Shown here: piece by piece, positions 20,936 through 33,334 of the stretch
Layout of the letters: each line of letters opens with the position of its first letter
Position numbering within the stretch: position 1 is the stretch's first letter
Source: Apostichopus japonicus
Lineage: Eukaryota > Echinodermata > Holothuroidea > Aspidochirotida > Stichopodidae
NCBI RefSeq assembly: GCF_037975245.1
Contig: NC_092573.1
Span: 14,096,001 to 14,156,000 of the forward strand
Length of the DNA: 60,000 bases
Reading direction: 5' to 3'
Translations under genes and position numbers: made by a program
The notes under the pieces: generated by a model
The model's input: only the letters and a program-made list of their open reading frames with translations
What the model was told of the DNA's origin: nothing
The model's database searches: none

Positions 20936-21591
20936 AAGAGGTTCGTCAAACCAACACATGCATCGTCTGTCAAAGCTTTGGCACTCAGACATCATACGTA
21001 GAGAGTGAGTTTACAAATTCGTAACCACGTTTCTAGTTTGTGATGTCACATAATTCTTGAACATCTGATGATATACATCCGAAATTTACGTCTTTTCTTT
21101 TGTCCAGTTATTCAACCCCTAGAAGACGGGAGTTGTTATCCTGGATGAAACAAGTCAAATGTAACGTCATGGGTAGCCATTCCTCTATGTCTACGATATG
21201 TAATAACATTTCGGATAGTGTAAACTGTGTCTAGTCTTAACGAATCATTCCCGAAATTAACCATTTTACAGCGGACATAGACATCTTGTAGAAAACAATC
21301 TCTTGGAAGTTCTGTTCCTCTTTGTGTCACAAAGTTGAACATTGATCTTCGACCCATTGGCTAAATACAACAGGAGTTTCCGGTACTGCTATGTATAATA
21401 CCAGTTGGAATGTATTGCTCAGTCGTGATACATCCTGCTTCCGCATGTGTTACAGTGACGTATCACATAGAAGAGAGTAGATTACTGTACTACACAACTA
21501 CCGTTTAGTTCATCCGTCACTTCAAACTGTGATAGACGTGAAGCGACAACCTTAATATCCTCCCAGTTGAAGTCAAAAGCGATAAGCATAC
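20936..21591 (+). promoter_or_regulatory. Orphan 5' flank of unit B (promoter-proximal block)
   Basis: Colinear with the DNA upstream of the signal-peptide exon in unit C (43490-43751 plus 45166-45512). The last bases GTCAAAAGCGATAAGCATAC match positions just upstream of unit A exon 1 (window start). An ATTGG (inverted CCAAT) and a TATAATAC sequence near 21355-21400 are conserved with C. In B this block is cut off by an insertion beginning at 21592, so no signal exon follows it. Promoter activity is inferred from position only. Confidence 0.5.
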
Positions 21592-21739
21592 ACTCTTAAA
21601 ATTGTTGGGCAAATTATTGCCCAACCTGGGCAATTATTCACACAACCGTTGGGTCCGTATGCCTCCTGGTTGATATTGGGCAAAAAAGTGCCCAACTAAG
21701 TTGGTTAGTGATTTTGCCCAGCAAACGGTTAAATAAATA

Positions 21740-21791
21740 CCCAACACCTTTGCCCAACACCTTTGCCCAACACCTTTGCCCAACGCCTTTA
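21740..21791. repeat. 13-bp minisatellite, 4 copies
   Basis: Four consecutive CCCAACACCTTTG units, the last with changes (CCCAACGCCTTTA). It lies inside the subterminal motif region of the inserted element. Confidence 0.85.
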
Positions 21792-23150
21792 CCCAACAAT
21801 GTTGGTCAGTGATTTGCCCAATGGTTGTGTAAAACCTTTTACCAATGGATTTTTCTTTACCCAATGATTCTTGCCCAACAGCTAGTTAAAAATAATAGTG
21901 GTTGGTTAATTAATACAATACCAACATTGGATTGTAACATTTTTCATACAACTGGGTTTATTTAATAGGTTATAAAGCTTAAACAGAGAATGATAAAGAA
22001 CAAACAAGTAATACATGTTTTTCATACTTTTATTTTTTCTGGTCTTTGCCGACTTCAGATTGTTCTTCCAGTATGAATTCTCACAGCATTCAGTGCTTGA
22101 CCTCTATTTACCTAGTTAAATGATCTGTGACTTCCATCCAAAGCAATAATTTCATAAACTCACAATGGGGATAAACACATATCAACAATATTAAAGCTGA
22201 AAATATTAGCTATCCATATTTTGCCATTGTTTACTATATTCAGTTCTTGAAATGTGTTGACCACAGAAGACCTCCTGTATGTTGACATCAACTACACAAG
22301 GTACAGGTGCAACACACAATCATGTACAGCTTAATGTTGGTCTCTTTCAAGCAACTCTGGTCTTAATAAGTGAATATAATATCACTGATAATTTCCAACA
22401 TATAGTCAATTGAAGCTAACCATTTTATATTGATACACCATTGTATCTGCAATTGCTTTAACAAGAAGCCAAGGCATATTTTGCTAACATTTTGATTGTG
22501 CTTAGATGATTGATGAACTGTAAAACTTAAACATCTTTTCAAACAAAAGCCAAAATGGTTACACATCCCACATTGATTCTACATACTAGAAATAAAAGCA
22601 GCTTCAAGATCACAATTATAAGTGATCATAGGGACACTGCTGGCACCTGATCTGTTAAACACACAAAATTAAATGTTTGTTTGATATACCAACCCTGCCT
22701 CAACTTTACACAACTGTATACAATAACAAATCTACCCCCACCCCCCAAAAAAAATACAGATCTTTTGTAGGTACAGTATTTCCCTTTAATATGTAAATAT
22801 ATATGAAACTAAAGCAACCTTAAAATGTAAACATGTCAGGTTAATACCGAGAAATCATTTGAAAAGTTTGTTGCAAGACACTTTGACCCTTAAACACTTC
22901 TGTTTGCTACGAAGGCACTCAGTGAACGACTTTTGATAAAACCAAGTTCATATACCTCAGCATGAAAAAACTCCCAAACCCCCTTACATTGAGTTTGGAA
23001 GTTAATGTCCAACACATAATGACTTTAAAACAAATAGTCTACTGCCGTTAGGAGTGAGGATTGCATTATTGGATGTCTCTCAATTATCACAAAAAAATGC
23101 TGAGGGGAACCTTTGCTCTCTCCTAATTACAGAATGAATGGCTGTGGTCA

Positions 23151-26100
23151 CTCATCCTTCGATATTGTCTTGCAGTAGTCCTCTAACACTTGTCACCGAC
23201 TGCAAATTAAAGAAAATAAACTCATCGAGTTGCAAATCAAATGTAACAAAAACAGGTGGATAGACAGAGTTTTAAGACTTCTGCACAATGCTATGATACT
23301 GTGGACCAGTATAATTAAAAGAAAAAAAACAGGTCAGGAAAGTCAACATAGTTATCTTGACAAGGTTTTCAAAGTGTAACGCCCACCCCATTAATGTCAA
23401 ATGACCTTTCCCTTGCACTATCAAGTACCGGATCACTTCATTATTATGACCAGGGTTTAAATACCGACGATGAAATTTATTGAACCTTCCCCCATTTCAT
23501 CACTAGTGTAATTTAAAAAAAAATGCCCTGGTGGCTTCTAATGACCTCTGACCTCTACTATAATCAATGGGATTCATGTACTCATGTTGGCAAACCTATA
23601 TGCATCACATATGAGATTCATCTAACTTTCACTCTTTAAGTTAGCATATTTACAAGGTTTTAAGTGTTTGGCCCTTGTTAACCTCAACTGACCTTTCACC
23701 ACTAGCACAATAAGTAGCATTCTTCTGCTCACTATAAACAACAACACACCAAGTTTATGAGGTTAAACAAACTTTCAGCTGAGCTGGTATGAACCAAAAG
23801 GTGTACCACCAAAAGAATACCAAAAAAAAATATATATAATTAATGATTTTGCTTACTGGCTGATCGTCTATGAATGCTTGAAGGCAACTAGTCACCGTAG
23901 TAGATCCGCTTTTCTTTGCCCGTCCTCGAAAAAGCAATGGCAACAGAAACAAAGCTAAGTTCTTCTTTTCATCTGTAAAAGAAATTAAGGCAAGAAATAA
24001 GAATGCTTGCCGGTACAAACGACAAAAACATTAATAAGGCACACTATAGTCTGACCATATAAAACTTCAAGGACTGAGGATAAAATTCATGGGATCTACA
24101 CCGCCCTAAATATGCTCCACAACTTTATGCTCATACACATTAATAACAGCAACATGAAAGTTAATGTGGCAGGTGTACTCATAGGGGGACTACACATTTG
24201 TATTAGAAGACTTAATTACCTACCCTACACACGAATTTCAAGCCAAATTTTATAAGATTTTGAAGGAAAAAAATGAAAAAGCCCATAGTATGTGCTAACC
24301 TTTCATTGACACAGTCGTACTAAAATCTCAATACAATTGTCCAAAGATTTTTGGAAAAATCAACTTCTAGACGTTTTAACATGTTTAATCTTCCTGCTCA
24401 TAAAACATCTTGAGAAGAGTACACAACACAACAAGCTAATTTCTTTTCCTCAGCATTGGAAAAGTATACACATAAGGAATCCATCTCATTGGCCATTTTC
24501 AAGTTTGTGCTTATCGACAGTAGAATTAATCCAAATATTATATTCAATTGAGCATTAATGAGTAAACAAGGCTAATAATGAGGTTTTCAGTCATTACTCC
24601 TGCTGTCAAAAAAACATTTCACTTGTTGAGAAATCAACAGGAATTATTCAAACCCTATGTGGAACCTACAAACAACACTGATACATGTCCAAGTGACTGT
24701 CATTGAGTTAATATTATAACAGGGCTGGGTCTCACTTCAACCACACACAAACCCGAACGCGACTACAAATAAAATAGTAGCCAGTTAATCATATTGAGTG
24801 CAATGTTTGGAGAAAGTTTGCAGAAAGGTTCAGAAGCCACCATTTGACATTAACAAGCTGATTTGGTCCTTTCAGATCAGTTGATTTTGATAGATTTTTA
24901 AAAAGTAACAAACCACCAAAAACATATTTTGAAGGTTAATCCAAATATTGACCCATCTTTACAGACATACCGGAAAGAGAAACTATATTTTCATGGCATA
25001 AGCTCTGAATGAAGCTAGCTATGAATTCACAGGCCATGACTATACAATAAATTTGGCTTACCATCAGTCAGTGCATCCAACGTCTTCTCTAAATGCAAAA
25101 AGTTCGGCCAGTTTGGGGTGATCGCCTGTATAGCACAAAATGTCCATTGTCAAATATCCCACTCTGTTGTATAATTTGTCGGCAGTTGGTTTTTGTAATA
25201 ATTCGAAGTCCTGTTCTACCTGTAGGAAAGAAAAAATATGCAAACAGCATTATAGGTCTATAACATAACTAGCGCTGATGTTCTATGCTATACTAATATT
25301 ATTATAGCCTAGAACTCATTGAATGCCAGGCCTAACTTAGGCTACTTTGAAGTTTGAAAAACCCTCGAAGTTCGGACACCCCTAACGATGCATAATTTCA
25401 CCATGGCACAAATACAATAGGATCAATTTGACGAAACCTATGAAGCGACTTTTTTTTCTAACGAGAATGTTTCTTCTGCCATCGATAGAATCATCTTAAA
25501 AGAAGTGTGAACAGATACAATTCTGGAGCATTTTAGTGCTAAAGTGTTCGAACTTCGAAAGGTCCATTATTATACTACTGTATGTACGTACTACTACTAG
25601 CATTAACAACGTACGTGTAAGTCTAACATTAGGCCTAAGTTATGACAGGCTAGGTCTAACGTTAAGCTAATAAGGGTTCATGTGGTCATTTGCCGTATAA
25701 AACTTAAAAGAAAAAAAGGGAGTACAATTTATGATTTACAACGAAAATGTGCTACAATGAAACCTTGTCTAGCCAAGATATAGGCTAGAGAGACCTGGTG
25801 CATACGCATAGCTTACCGTAAGTTGACAAGGATCTGCATTACACAGGCGTTCGCAACGTTAATACAATGTGAGTAACTTAGGCCTAGTTACACACTTGCG
25901 GGCGCGCCTGTGGGGCTTGTCAATCGCTTCACTACAAGCTAGCCTAACGTCATACAACTATGCTGGAAATACAATTAGTATTAGTAGCCTTTACGTATGC
26001 CTGGTATAGCCTACACGTAGCACCGAGAGAACGAACGATCATTCGATACCACTGATATGTAGAGATCGCAGTGTTCGATGCACACACCAAGCAGAGGATT

Positions 26101-26187
26101 GTTTTTCTTTACGCTCACCTTCAAATGTAGCACATAACTCTGGCATTTCCCACCTCTTGAGTGCTGCGCTAACAAATTCGTCAGCCA
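23151..26187 (-). CDS. Possible multi-exon gene on minus strand, unknown function
   Basis: Several minus-strand pieces have splice-like edges: 26187-26118 (MADEFVSAALKRWEMPEL, then CATFE, with donor GTGAGC), about 25216-25056 (after TTCCTACAG, before GTAAGC), about 23971-23866 (EKKNLALFLLPLLFRGRAKK through FIDDQP, then GTAAGC) and about 23201-23154 (after TTAATTTGCAG, ending GLLQDNIEG). The frame through the second piece is uncertain. No family is recognised with confidence; the first piece has the feel of a SAM-type helical start. The gene lies wholly inside the insertion that displaced unit B exon 1. Confidence 0.3.
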
Positions 26188-26400
26188 TTGTGTAAGTTAT
26201 AACACGTTCACTATATACGATCTACTCATGATGCATGCACATCGCGCAGAGTACCAGTATATTAATGGCGCAAAAATGCTGGTTTTTGCACAACATTGGG
26301 CAAATCAAGCTTGTTTGTCCAACAGAAAGTAACAATAAACTACATCTTAATTTTTGCACAAAAAAGTTTACCCATATCAGTTGTGTAATTTCTTTTACTC

Positions 26401-27374
26401 TCTTCTCTCCGGAAGTAGGAGACTTGTCACGTTTACATTTCCTTAGCTATGGTGGTCACAACGGTTTCCCATTTGGGTCAGTTAAAGTCACATGACTTTG
26501 GCGTTAAGTAATATCAAGGGGTTTGTCTGACTCAGAATGGGTAACTAACATGTTTCCATTCTTGAGATATGAGATGTAGGTAGAAGTTTTCGCTGTATTG
26601 TCCTGTTGACTTCAGATGACTCATGACCTCGAATACGATTGATAAAATCCCTAAAACGGTGACATGATTGAAAAAGGTGTTAGGAGTAGTTGTACAGTAT
26701 AAAACAGTACTATCTTAGCTAGCACTGTAGAAACGATATGATAACAAAAACAATATCGCACTGCACTATACTTGACATGGCGTCAGTACGCTGATGCCTT
26801 AGATAATTTAGATAGGATATGGTGCGTATCGTCTGATTTCGTAAATGGACAACCATTGTTCCACAAGGGAGTTACGAATGTGTGATATTTGATCAATAAA
26901 CAGTGTTTCCACATTTCAGAAATGAAATTCCCCGAATCGCGCCACTGTATATTCTGACTATTTTTCAAAATGGACTGATTTCAACGGTTGTTCGCCCTGA
27001 TTAATGTAGGGCATATTCGAACCCGACCCGTAACCCTATCCCCTAACTCTAACCCTTCTTGGTCCCAGTAATATTTTCCGATATTGCCGTTATTCGGGGA
27101 ATTGCCTTCTAAGTGGAAACACTGTCACGAACTTAATTTATGCAATAGATCGTTTTACTTATTACTAAGGATAAACTATGCCCAATTGCCAAAAAAAAAG
27201 GGACCAACAGTATATGTACTTCGTAGTTTTCATTCCTGCAATAATAAAACGAAAACGTTTAAAAGGAATTGCTCTGCTATATGTACAAAAATTTTGTGAA
27301 TATAGCTTTTGAATTGTGCTAACCCAAAACTGCTCACGAAAAATTGCACCCAAACACAACAATAAAACGACATG
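26401..27374 (+). other. Unit B intron-1-like sequence
   Basis: Aligns with unit A 636-1668 almost end to end, including the telomere-like run (27029-27056) and AAAATTGCAC...AACGACATGT before the LINE insertion. No coding exon is seen. Confidence 0.6.
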
Positions 27375-27907
27375 TTTTTTAATAATTTTCGTTGAAGCGT
27401 ATACACGTACTTTTTCGGAGCTCTTGCATTTCGTTTATTTTTGGGATCGTTTTTTTTATCAAACACCTTGTGATTCGTTTTGTTGTTTATTTGGAGTTAT
27501 TTTCGTCTGTTCCTGTCATTCTGCATATTTTTTGTTCAATCTGTGCTGTTTTTTGTCTTGTGTCGGTGCTGTCCGTGGTTTAAGGTCTGTAGCGTCAGTG
27601 TATCCTATCGTTCAGTGTATAGTCTATGTTGAGCCTAAGCTGCTAATCGTGAGTATCGATTTTCTGTGATCGCGGGTTTTCTGTGCTTCAGTGTATTCGT
27701 TATTTATTGTCTGAAACTTTCATTCTGCATGTTTTTGTGTTCAATCTGAGCTTTTTTTGTCTTGTTTCAGTTCTGTCCGTGGTTTTAGGTCTGTAGCGTC
27801 AGTGTATCCTATCGTTCAGTGTATAGTCTCTGTTTAGCCTAAGCTGCCCGTCGTGTGTTCGATTTTCTGTGTACGCTGTTTTTTTTCTTTGACTTAGTAT
27901 TTTCGTT

Positions 27908-28843
27908 ATGGCGGTGCCTGATCGTTTAGTCTGCTGTGATGCGTGTAATATGTGGATTGAGTTTGAGATTTCTGGCTTGGAATGTGATTTTAAATCAGCG
28001 TCTAGTGAAGCTATTGTGTTTGTTTGCGATAAGTGTGTGAAACTTAAGGAATTAGAGGAGCTATTGAAAAGCTGTAGTTGTGTATGGACGGAAGTCGGGA
28101 ATAGTAGGGCTGTGAGAAGTGCAGTTGCTGAAAGGGATTGTTGCGAGGTTGTTCCAACTTGTAATGGTTTTGACGTGTTACCTGTGGAGGAGTTGCGTGA
28201 TGTTGATGATGGGAATGAAGTCTCCCAGGAGGGAAATAGTGAGTGGCTAGTAGTGGACGAAGTGCGTGGTGATTGTGATGTGATAGAAGATGGTAGTGTG
28301 GTTGTAAACAGCGGTAAGTGGGGACAGGAGAAGTCGAAAGGAAGAATGGTATTGTGTGGGGATTCAATAGTACGGTATGTAGACCGAGAGTTCTGCAGGG
28401 CGGATCAAGCAAAAAGGGTCAGGGTATGTTTGCCAGGTGCTAAAATGCAGGATGTCTCTAAAAGGGTGAACAAAATCGTGTCAGATGAGGAGGTGGTTGT
28501 AGTCCAGATAGGCACCAATAATGTGCAGAAGGAGTCGCAAAACATTATTCAGTCTAGGTACCACGAATTGATGTGTCGACTAGCATCAACTCGGGCTAAA
28601 GTTGTCATATGTAGTTTGTTGCCAAGATTTGACAACAAGGTTCTGTCAGAAAAGATTGTAACTTTGAATGGTTTATTGCATAGTCTGTGTGCCGACTTCG
28701 GCTTCACTTTTGTTGATATGTGGTCATCTTTCCAGGGTAGAAGGGATCTGTTCGCCAGGGATGGTTTGCACTTAGCTAATACTGGGGCCTCGTTGTTTGG
28801 TAGGATGGTGAATTACTCTGTTGAACAGCTATGTTTAAACTAA
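27908..28843 (+). CDS. CR1-like ORF1: PHD-like zinc finger plus SGNH esterase
   Basis: An intact 311-codon frame. Residues 9-45 hold cysteines in a PHD-like spacing (CCDACNMWI ... VFVCDKCVKL). An acidic linker follows, then an SGNH hydrolase core from about residue 148: VLCGDSIVRYV (block I, GDS), VVVQIGTNNV (block III, GTN) and RDGLHLANTG (block V, D and H). Esterase-type ORF1 proteins are known from CR1-clade LINEs, where their role in retrotransposition is unclear. The frame is followed by ORF2 after about 150 bp. Its catalytic Ser, Asn, Asp and His all appear to be present. Confidence 0.8.
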   Translation: MAVPDRLVCCDACNMWIEFEISGLECDFKSASSEAIVFVCDKCVKLKELEELLKSCSCVWTEVGNSRAVRSAVAERDCCEVVPTCNGFDVLPVEELRDVDDGNEVSQEGNSEWLVVDEVRGDCDVIEDGSVVVNSGKWGQEKSKGRMVLCGDSIVRYVDREFCRADQAKRVRVCLPGAKMQDVSKRVNKIVSDEEVVVVQIGTNNVQKESQNIIQSRYHELMCRLASTRAKVVICSLLPRFDNKVLSEKIVTLNGLLHSLCADFGFTFVDMWSSFQGRRDLFARDGLHLANTGASLFGRMVNYSVEQLCLN

Positions 28844-28985
28844 ATTGGGGGGCGATGAAGTCAGGAATTAGTTTGGATAAGGAATTATGTTCCTAGTGGA
28901 GGCGATTATAGGCGTTTTGAGAGCAAGAAAAGTGATAGTCATAGTTCTAACTTTAGGAGACATGCTAAGGTACATAGTTTCAGGG

Positions 28986-31625
28986 ATAAGCTGAAGATTG
29001 TCTTTACCAATGCTAGAAGTATTCGTAAAAATTTTGCTGAATTTACTGTGCTTCTCGAAGATCTGAAACCGGATGTGTTTGGTATCACCGAGTCTTGGTT
29101 AAGGGAGGACATTGATAGTGCTGAGGTTTCTCACCCGGGGTATGTTGTGTATCGTCAGGACAGAAGGGATACTCATAATGGGGTTGGTGGGGGAGTTTTA
29201 CTGTATGTTAGGGATGACATTGTAAGTGTTGAGAAATTTCAGTTGCAAGGGTCTCTTGTTAATTCTGTCTGGTGCGAGTTGTCCACAAACAACTCCAAGA
29301 GGTCCAGGGACGTTATCACTGTGGGTGTTGTTTACCGCTCTCCTAACAGCAGCGATGATAATGATGTCGTGCTGTTTGATTCAATTAGAAAGGCTGCTAA
29401 AGGTGATGTTGTTATAATGGGCGACTTTAATTTTCCTGACATTAATTGGATAGATGGTTCTAGTAGTAGGAAAGGTAGTAATTTTGTAGACGTTGTGCAA
29501 GATTGCTTTTTACATCAACATGTTACTTTCCCTACTAGGGGGGATAACATCCTGGATCTTGTTTTGAGTTCTAATCCAAGCAATGTTGTTGATTTGACCG
29601 GTCTAGGAAAACTAGGAACTAGTGATCATGATATACTAGCTGTTGATGTTGTTTGCAAGGTCGTAAGTTCTGTTAGCAAGGAAATAGTCCCTGATTTTTC
29701 GAGATCAGATACAGAGGCAATTGAAACTTTACTAAAGGGTACAAATTGGATTCATTTGTTTAGTGATATGAGTGCTTCTCAGTCTTGGATTTGTTTTGCT
29801 GATAAATTAAAGGTCATTATGGAAAATCATGTTCCGTGGAAGAATCGTCGTCGTAAAAGCAGTATGCCTCACTGGATGAATAAGAAAGTTAGATGTGCAA
29901 TTAGGCAAAAACGTAGAATGTGGAAGTTGTTTAGGAGGACTAAATCTGAATCTCTTTTGGCCAAGTTTAAAATTCATCAGCTGAAGGTAGAATGCTTAGT
30001 CTCTGATGCATAATTGAATTTCGAAAAAAGCATTGCTCTAAAAGTTAAGGATAACCCAAAGGCCTTCTTTTCTTATGTCAGGTCAAAGCAAAAAGTTAAA
30101 GATGCAATTGTTTCCCTTAGGGCACCACAGGCTGATAAGATAGTTACTGATAGTCAGGATCTAGCAGATCTTTTGAACGACTACTTTGTGTCGGTTTTCA
30201 CAAGGGAAGATAGGAGTAGTATTCCAGATTTTCAGTGGGACAGTGATAGGCCTAAACTGGATACGGTCTTATTTTCGGATGACGTTGTCTTAAAGGAGCT
30301 GCTTCGTCTAAATGTTTCTAAAGCTTCTGGACCGGATGCAATCCATCCGTATTTGTTGAACACTTTTGCACACTATTTCTGCGTTCCACTCTCGTTGATT
30401 TTTAGTAAATTTATGGATGAAGGTTATGTTCCTAGGGACTGGAGATGTGCTAATATTACTCCAATTTTCAAGAAGGGTGATAAGACTAAGCCCTGTAATT
30501 ATAGGCCCGTTAGTCTCACTAGTGTAGTTTGCAAGGTCATGGAGTCTATTGTTAAAAAGTCTTTGGTCTGTCACTTCAGCAGTCAGTCTTTGATCAGAGA
30601 GTCTCAGCATGGCTTTTGTCAAAAAAGGTCTTGACTCACTATTATCCTTGAGTTTATGGAAGATGTAACAAACTCACTAAATAGGCAGAGGTCTGTAGAT
30701 GTTGTGTTCCTGGATTTCCAGAAGGCCTTTGATAAAGTTCCCCACCAGCGTCTTTTACTTAGGCTGAAGAGCATGGGTGTCATAGGGAATTTACTGTCTT
30801 GGATCGGGAATTGGCTTGGTAATAGGGAACAGAGGGTGGTAATTAATGGCTGTGCTTCTTCTTGGCAAAGCGTTACTAGTGGGATTCCACAAGGGTCTGT
30901 ATTAGGTCCCCTGTTGTTTGTTGCCTATATAAATGACATCGACGGAGATATTTTGTGTACAGCTAAAAAGTTTGCTAATGACACCAAATTGTATTCTGAG
31001 GTCTCTTCCAGAAGCGATTCTGAGAAATTTCAAACGGATTTAGATAAGATTTTTTCCTGGTCAGGGGTGGCAAATGCTTTTTAATATTGATAAATGTAAG
31101 GTAATGCACATTGGTAGTAGTAACCAAAAGTTTACACACAATCTAAATGGTGTGGAGTTACAGGAGGTCTATGTTGAAAGAGACCTAGGTATCTACATTG
31201 ACTCGTCTCTGCAACCTTCCAAACATTGTCTTGAAGCTGCTAAAAGAGGTAATAGGGTTTTAGGTATGATCAAGAGGAACTTCAGTTTTCTGAAAGAGGA
31301 CATCGTAGTTAGGCTTTATAAGCAGTTGGTTAGGCCTCATCTGGAGTATGCTGTGCAGGCTTGGAACCCTTATTTTGCGAAGGATAAGGAAGTACTTGAA
31401 AAGGTCCAGAGGAGAGTTACTAGGATGATTAGTTCCTTAAAGAGGGTTCTTTATTATAGGCGGTTACAACTGTTGCAAGTAGTGTCAATGGGTTTAAGAA
31501 TGCTTTGGACAAGCACTTTAAGCATTGTAATCGGGTCTGAGTGTTTGTGTCTTCAGTTTTTCCCCTCTCTTTATAGGGTCCTTGATGGGGACTTAAGTGT
31601 CCCTCCTGATCCTTTTTTCTACTAA
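28986..31625 (+). pseudogene. CR1-like ORF2: endonuclease and reverse transcriptase, decayed
   Basis: The APE endonuclease reads KLKIVFTNARSIRKN, GITESWLRED and VIMGDFNFPDINW, ending DLVLSS and GTSDHD. Stops at 30013 and 30634 interrupt the frame, which continues directly beyond both. RT motifs include NITPIFKKGDK, NYRPVSLTS, QKAFDKVPH and SGIPQGSVLGPLLF. The catalytic box reads KFANDTKLY where FADD is expected, so one catalytic Asp is Asn. A frameshift near 31080 separates the thumb and C-terminal part (CKVMHIGS, DLGIYIDSSL, LVRPHLEYA). It is inactive. Confidence 0.83.
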
Positions 31626-31628
31626 ACT

Positions 31629-32553
31629 ATGTTACTTGTTTCCGACCGACGTACCACAAAGAAACCTTAAAGAACAGAAATCGGAATCGGCTCCAACTAT
31701 AGGCCATTCTCACAAGGAGTATCCCACACACAAACTATTGAAAAGTTAAAATTGCATAACTGCCAAGTAGTCCTTTTAGAGAGAATGACAATGAACTACA
31801 TAGCAAGCATGAATAGCAGATAAATATTTGACTTTATCAAGTCTCCCACGGGTGGAATTATTTCCGAAAATGACGGGAAAATTAAGATGTAAGGCAGTTT
31901 GCTACTCACAAACCATAACGCATACTGGTTATGAATACTAAAAAATTGGCAAACAAATTTCTTGACCATTGAATATGATATGTGGCCTACATTTATACAT
32001 AACTGAAAAATTTACAGAAGGCGGCCATGTTTTGGGCCCTCACACGACGACAACAAGAAGTTTCTGAAAAACTTGGTTTACCACCGTACAAGCATTATAT
32101 CCACAACTATTCAGCAAATTTGAACGAACGCGCTAGGAGGAGTAACACTTATTACGTTTTAAGAAAATGGCCCCTCGTGACCTCAAATGAAAAATAAGTA
32201 CAGGGTACTCAGCTAGAGTTCACACTTACATTTGTTAACATTAGGGAGTGGGAGGGGAGTCGGAGGGGGAGTGGGAGGGGGAGTGGGAGGGGAGGAGGAG
32301 TGGGATGGGGTTGGACATATTTTCATATAATGATGTGTTCAGATGAATAAAGCAGTTGGTGGTCAGAATGAAATAAACGCAGATAGCTGGATCCAGTTCA
32401 ATGTAACTTGGAATCCAAAAACGACACTACTAGTCACAGAAAAGTGTGTTCGAGTCTGTGTCGCAGCAATGACCAATCATTAAATTGTATATGTTAAGTA
32501 GTGCAGTAATATATTTAGTCCTATTATGTACTATGTCTTCTACATTCGTATAG
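31629..32553 (+). other. Unit B intron 1, distal part
   Basis: Resumes the alignment with unit A (1672-1850), then holds about 600 bp that A lacks but C has in part (46960-47200), including the G-rich tract at 32243-32311. No gene is seen. Confidence 0.55.
32243..32311 (+). repeat. G-rich minisatellite, possible G-quadruplex
   Basis: Runs of GGGAGTGGGAGGGG-type units give more than eight G-tracts of three or more. The paralogous tract is at 47011-47052. Confidence 0.7.
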
Positions 32554-32889
32554 ATATTCGCATCGTGTCAGATAATCCTCGCGAGGGACACGTAGAAGTT
32601 TTCTTAGAGGATGAGTGGGGAACTATTTCCACAATCGAATTTGATGAGGCTTCAACCACGGTGGTATGTAGACAACAAGGATTTCACGGTCCAGCAGAAT
32701 CGATTAAATCCACAGAGCATCTTGGGCCCCTCAACTCACCGGAATGGAACATTAAGTGTCCTAAGGAGGCAGAGTCAATCCTTGACTGTGACAGAAGTAA
32801 AAGGAAGGGCATTGACATAGACTTGTCCTACTCGTCCCTGACAATTAATTCCTGGAAGCATGATAATGACCTTGGGGTCATCTGTAAAG
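32554..32889 (+). CDS. Unit B exon 2: SRCR domain
   Basis: 336 nt, phase 1-1. It reads IRIVSDNPREGHVEVFLED, EWGTIS, VVCRQQGFHGP, IKCPKEAE, LDCDRSKRK and HDNDLGVICK. Four cysteines remain (CRQ, IKC, LDC, VIC). The Cys in WGTI(S) and the one expected before HDND are replaced by Ser and Trp. Flanked by acceptor TTCGTATAG and donor GTAAGT. Confidence 0.85.
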
Positions 32890-33125
32890 GTAAGTCTATA
32901 TGCAGCCGCTGCTGAATGACGAATGCTCTGGGAATACGTTAGAGGACTATTACCATATTGAAGTTAGTATTAACAAAATCTTACATGATAACATTATCTC
33001 CTTAAATATATATATATATACATAGCAAATGTGTTTATTTCTACTTTGTCAGAATGTCAATTAAGTACATCGAGATTTATTTTTCATAATAATGCGTGGA
33101 TGTTTTCTTTGCATTTTTCGTTTAG

Positions 33126-33334
33126 GATTAGAAGAAGGTTTCCCCTCGTGGATGTATTTAGTCTTCGATGTGGCTTTATCCTTGCTCCTATTTGTCTTCA
33201 TACTCGTGTTTGCTTATTTGGCCTACTACTGCGCTAAGGGAGGAAAGACGATTCCGTCCACCAAACTACCCCCTGGCTCCAACTCCAACCCTACTTACTG
33301 CGAGACCTATGTCACCCCAATCGAAACCACACAG
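33126..33334 (+). CDS. Unit B exon 3: stalk, transmembrane helix, proximal tail
   Basis: 209 nt, phase 1 to 0. Stalk GLEEGFPSWMY, TM helix LLLFVFILVFAYLAYY, basic AKGGK, then NSNPTYCETYVTPIETTQ. It keeps the NPxY motif but has an extra Cys after it compared with unit A. Acceptor TTTCGTTTAG, donor GTAAGA. Confidence 0.82.

Larger units (their letters stand above)
21592..26400. mobile_element. 4.8-kb insertion replacing unit B exon 1
   Basis: The left boundary is sharp: unit B upstream sequence ends at GATAAGCATA and CACTCTTAAAATTGTTGGGC begins, rich in TTGGGCAA/TTGCCCAA subterminal motifs. On the right, homology to unit A resumes near 26400-26407 (GGAAGTAGGAGACTTGTCACG, as at 640). About 620 bp of unit A, including exon 1, has no counterpart. 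A clean inverted terminus was not found on the right. The interior holds split coding-like segments on the minus strand (23151-26187). It may be a damaged DNA transposon or a captured genomic piece. Confidence 0.55.
27375..31628 (+). mobile_element. CR1-like LINE inserted in unit B
   Basis: Unit A reads ACGACATGTAACTTGTTTACG at 1667, whereas in B the same flanks are split: ACGACATG at 27367 and TTACTTGTTTCCGACCG at 31630. The 4.25 kb between carries a long 5' UTR, an ORF1 with PHD-like cysteines and an esterase-like domain, and a decayed ORF2 with endonuclease and RT. No clear target duplication or poly(A) is seen, as is usual for CR1-type elements. The 5' UTR contains a partial internal duplication (about 27490-27660 and 27700-27850, both with GGTCTGTAGCGTCAGTGTAT). 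Confidence 0.82.

Noticed and set aside
21136-21357. Minus-strand frame containing VTQRGTELPRD, with a relative at 45155-45394
   Set aside because: The similarity reflects duplicated upstream DNA of units B and C; the frame is broken differently in each copy, so coding is unlikely.
28044-28412. Minus-strand frame of 122 codons
   Set aside because: Shadow of the CR1-like ORF1 on the other strand.
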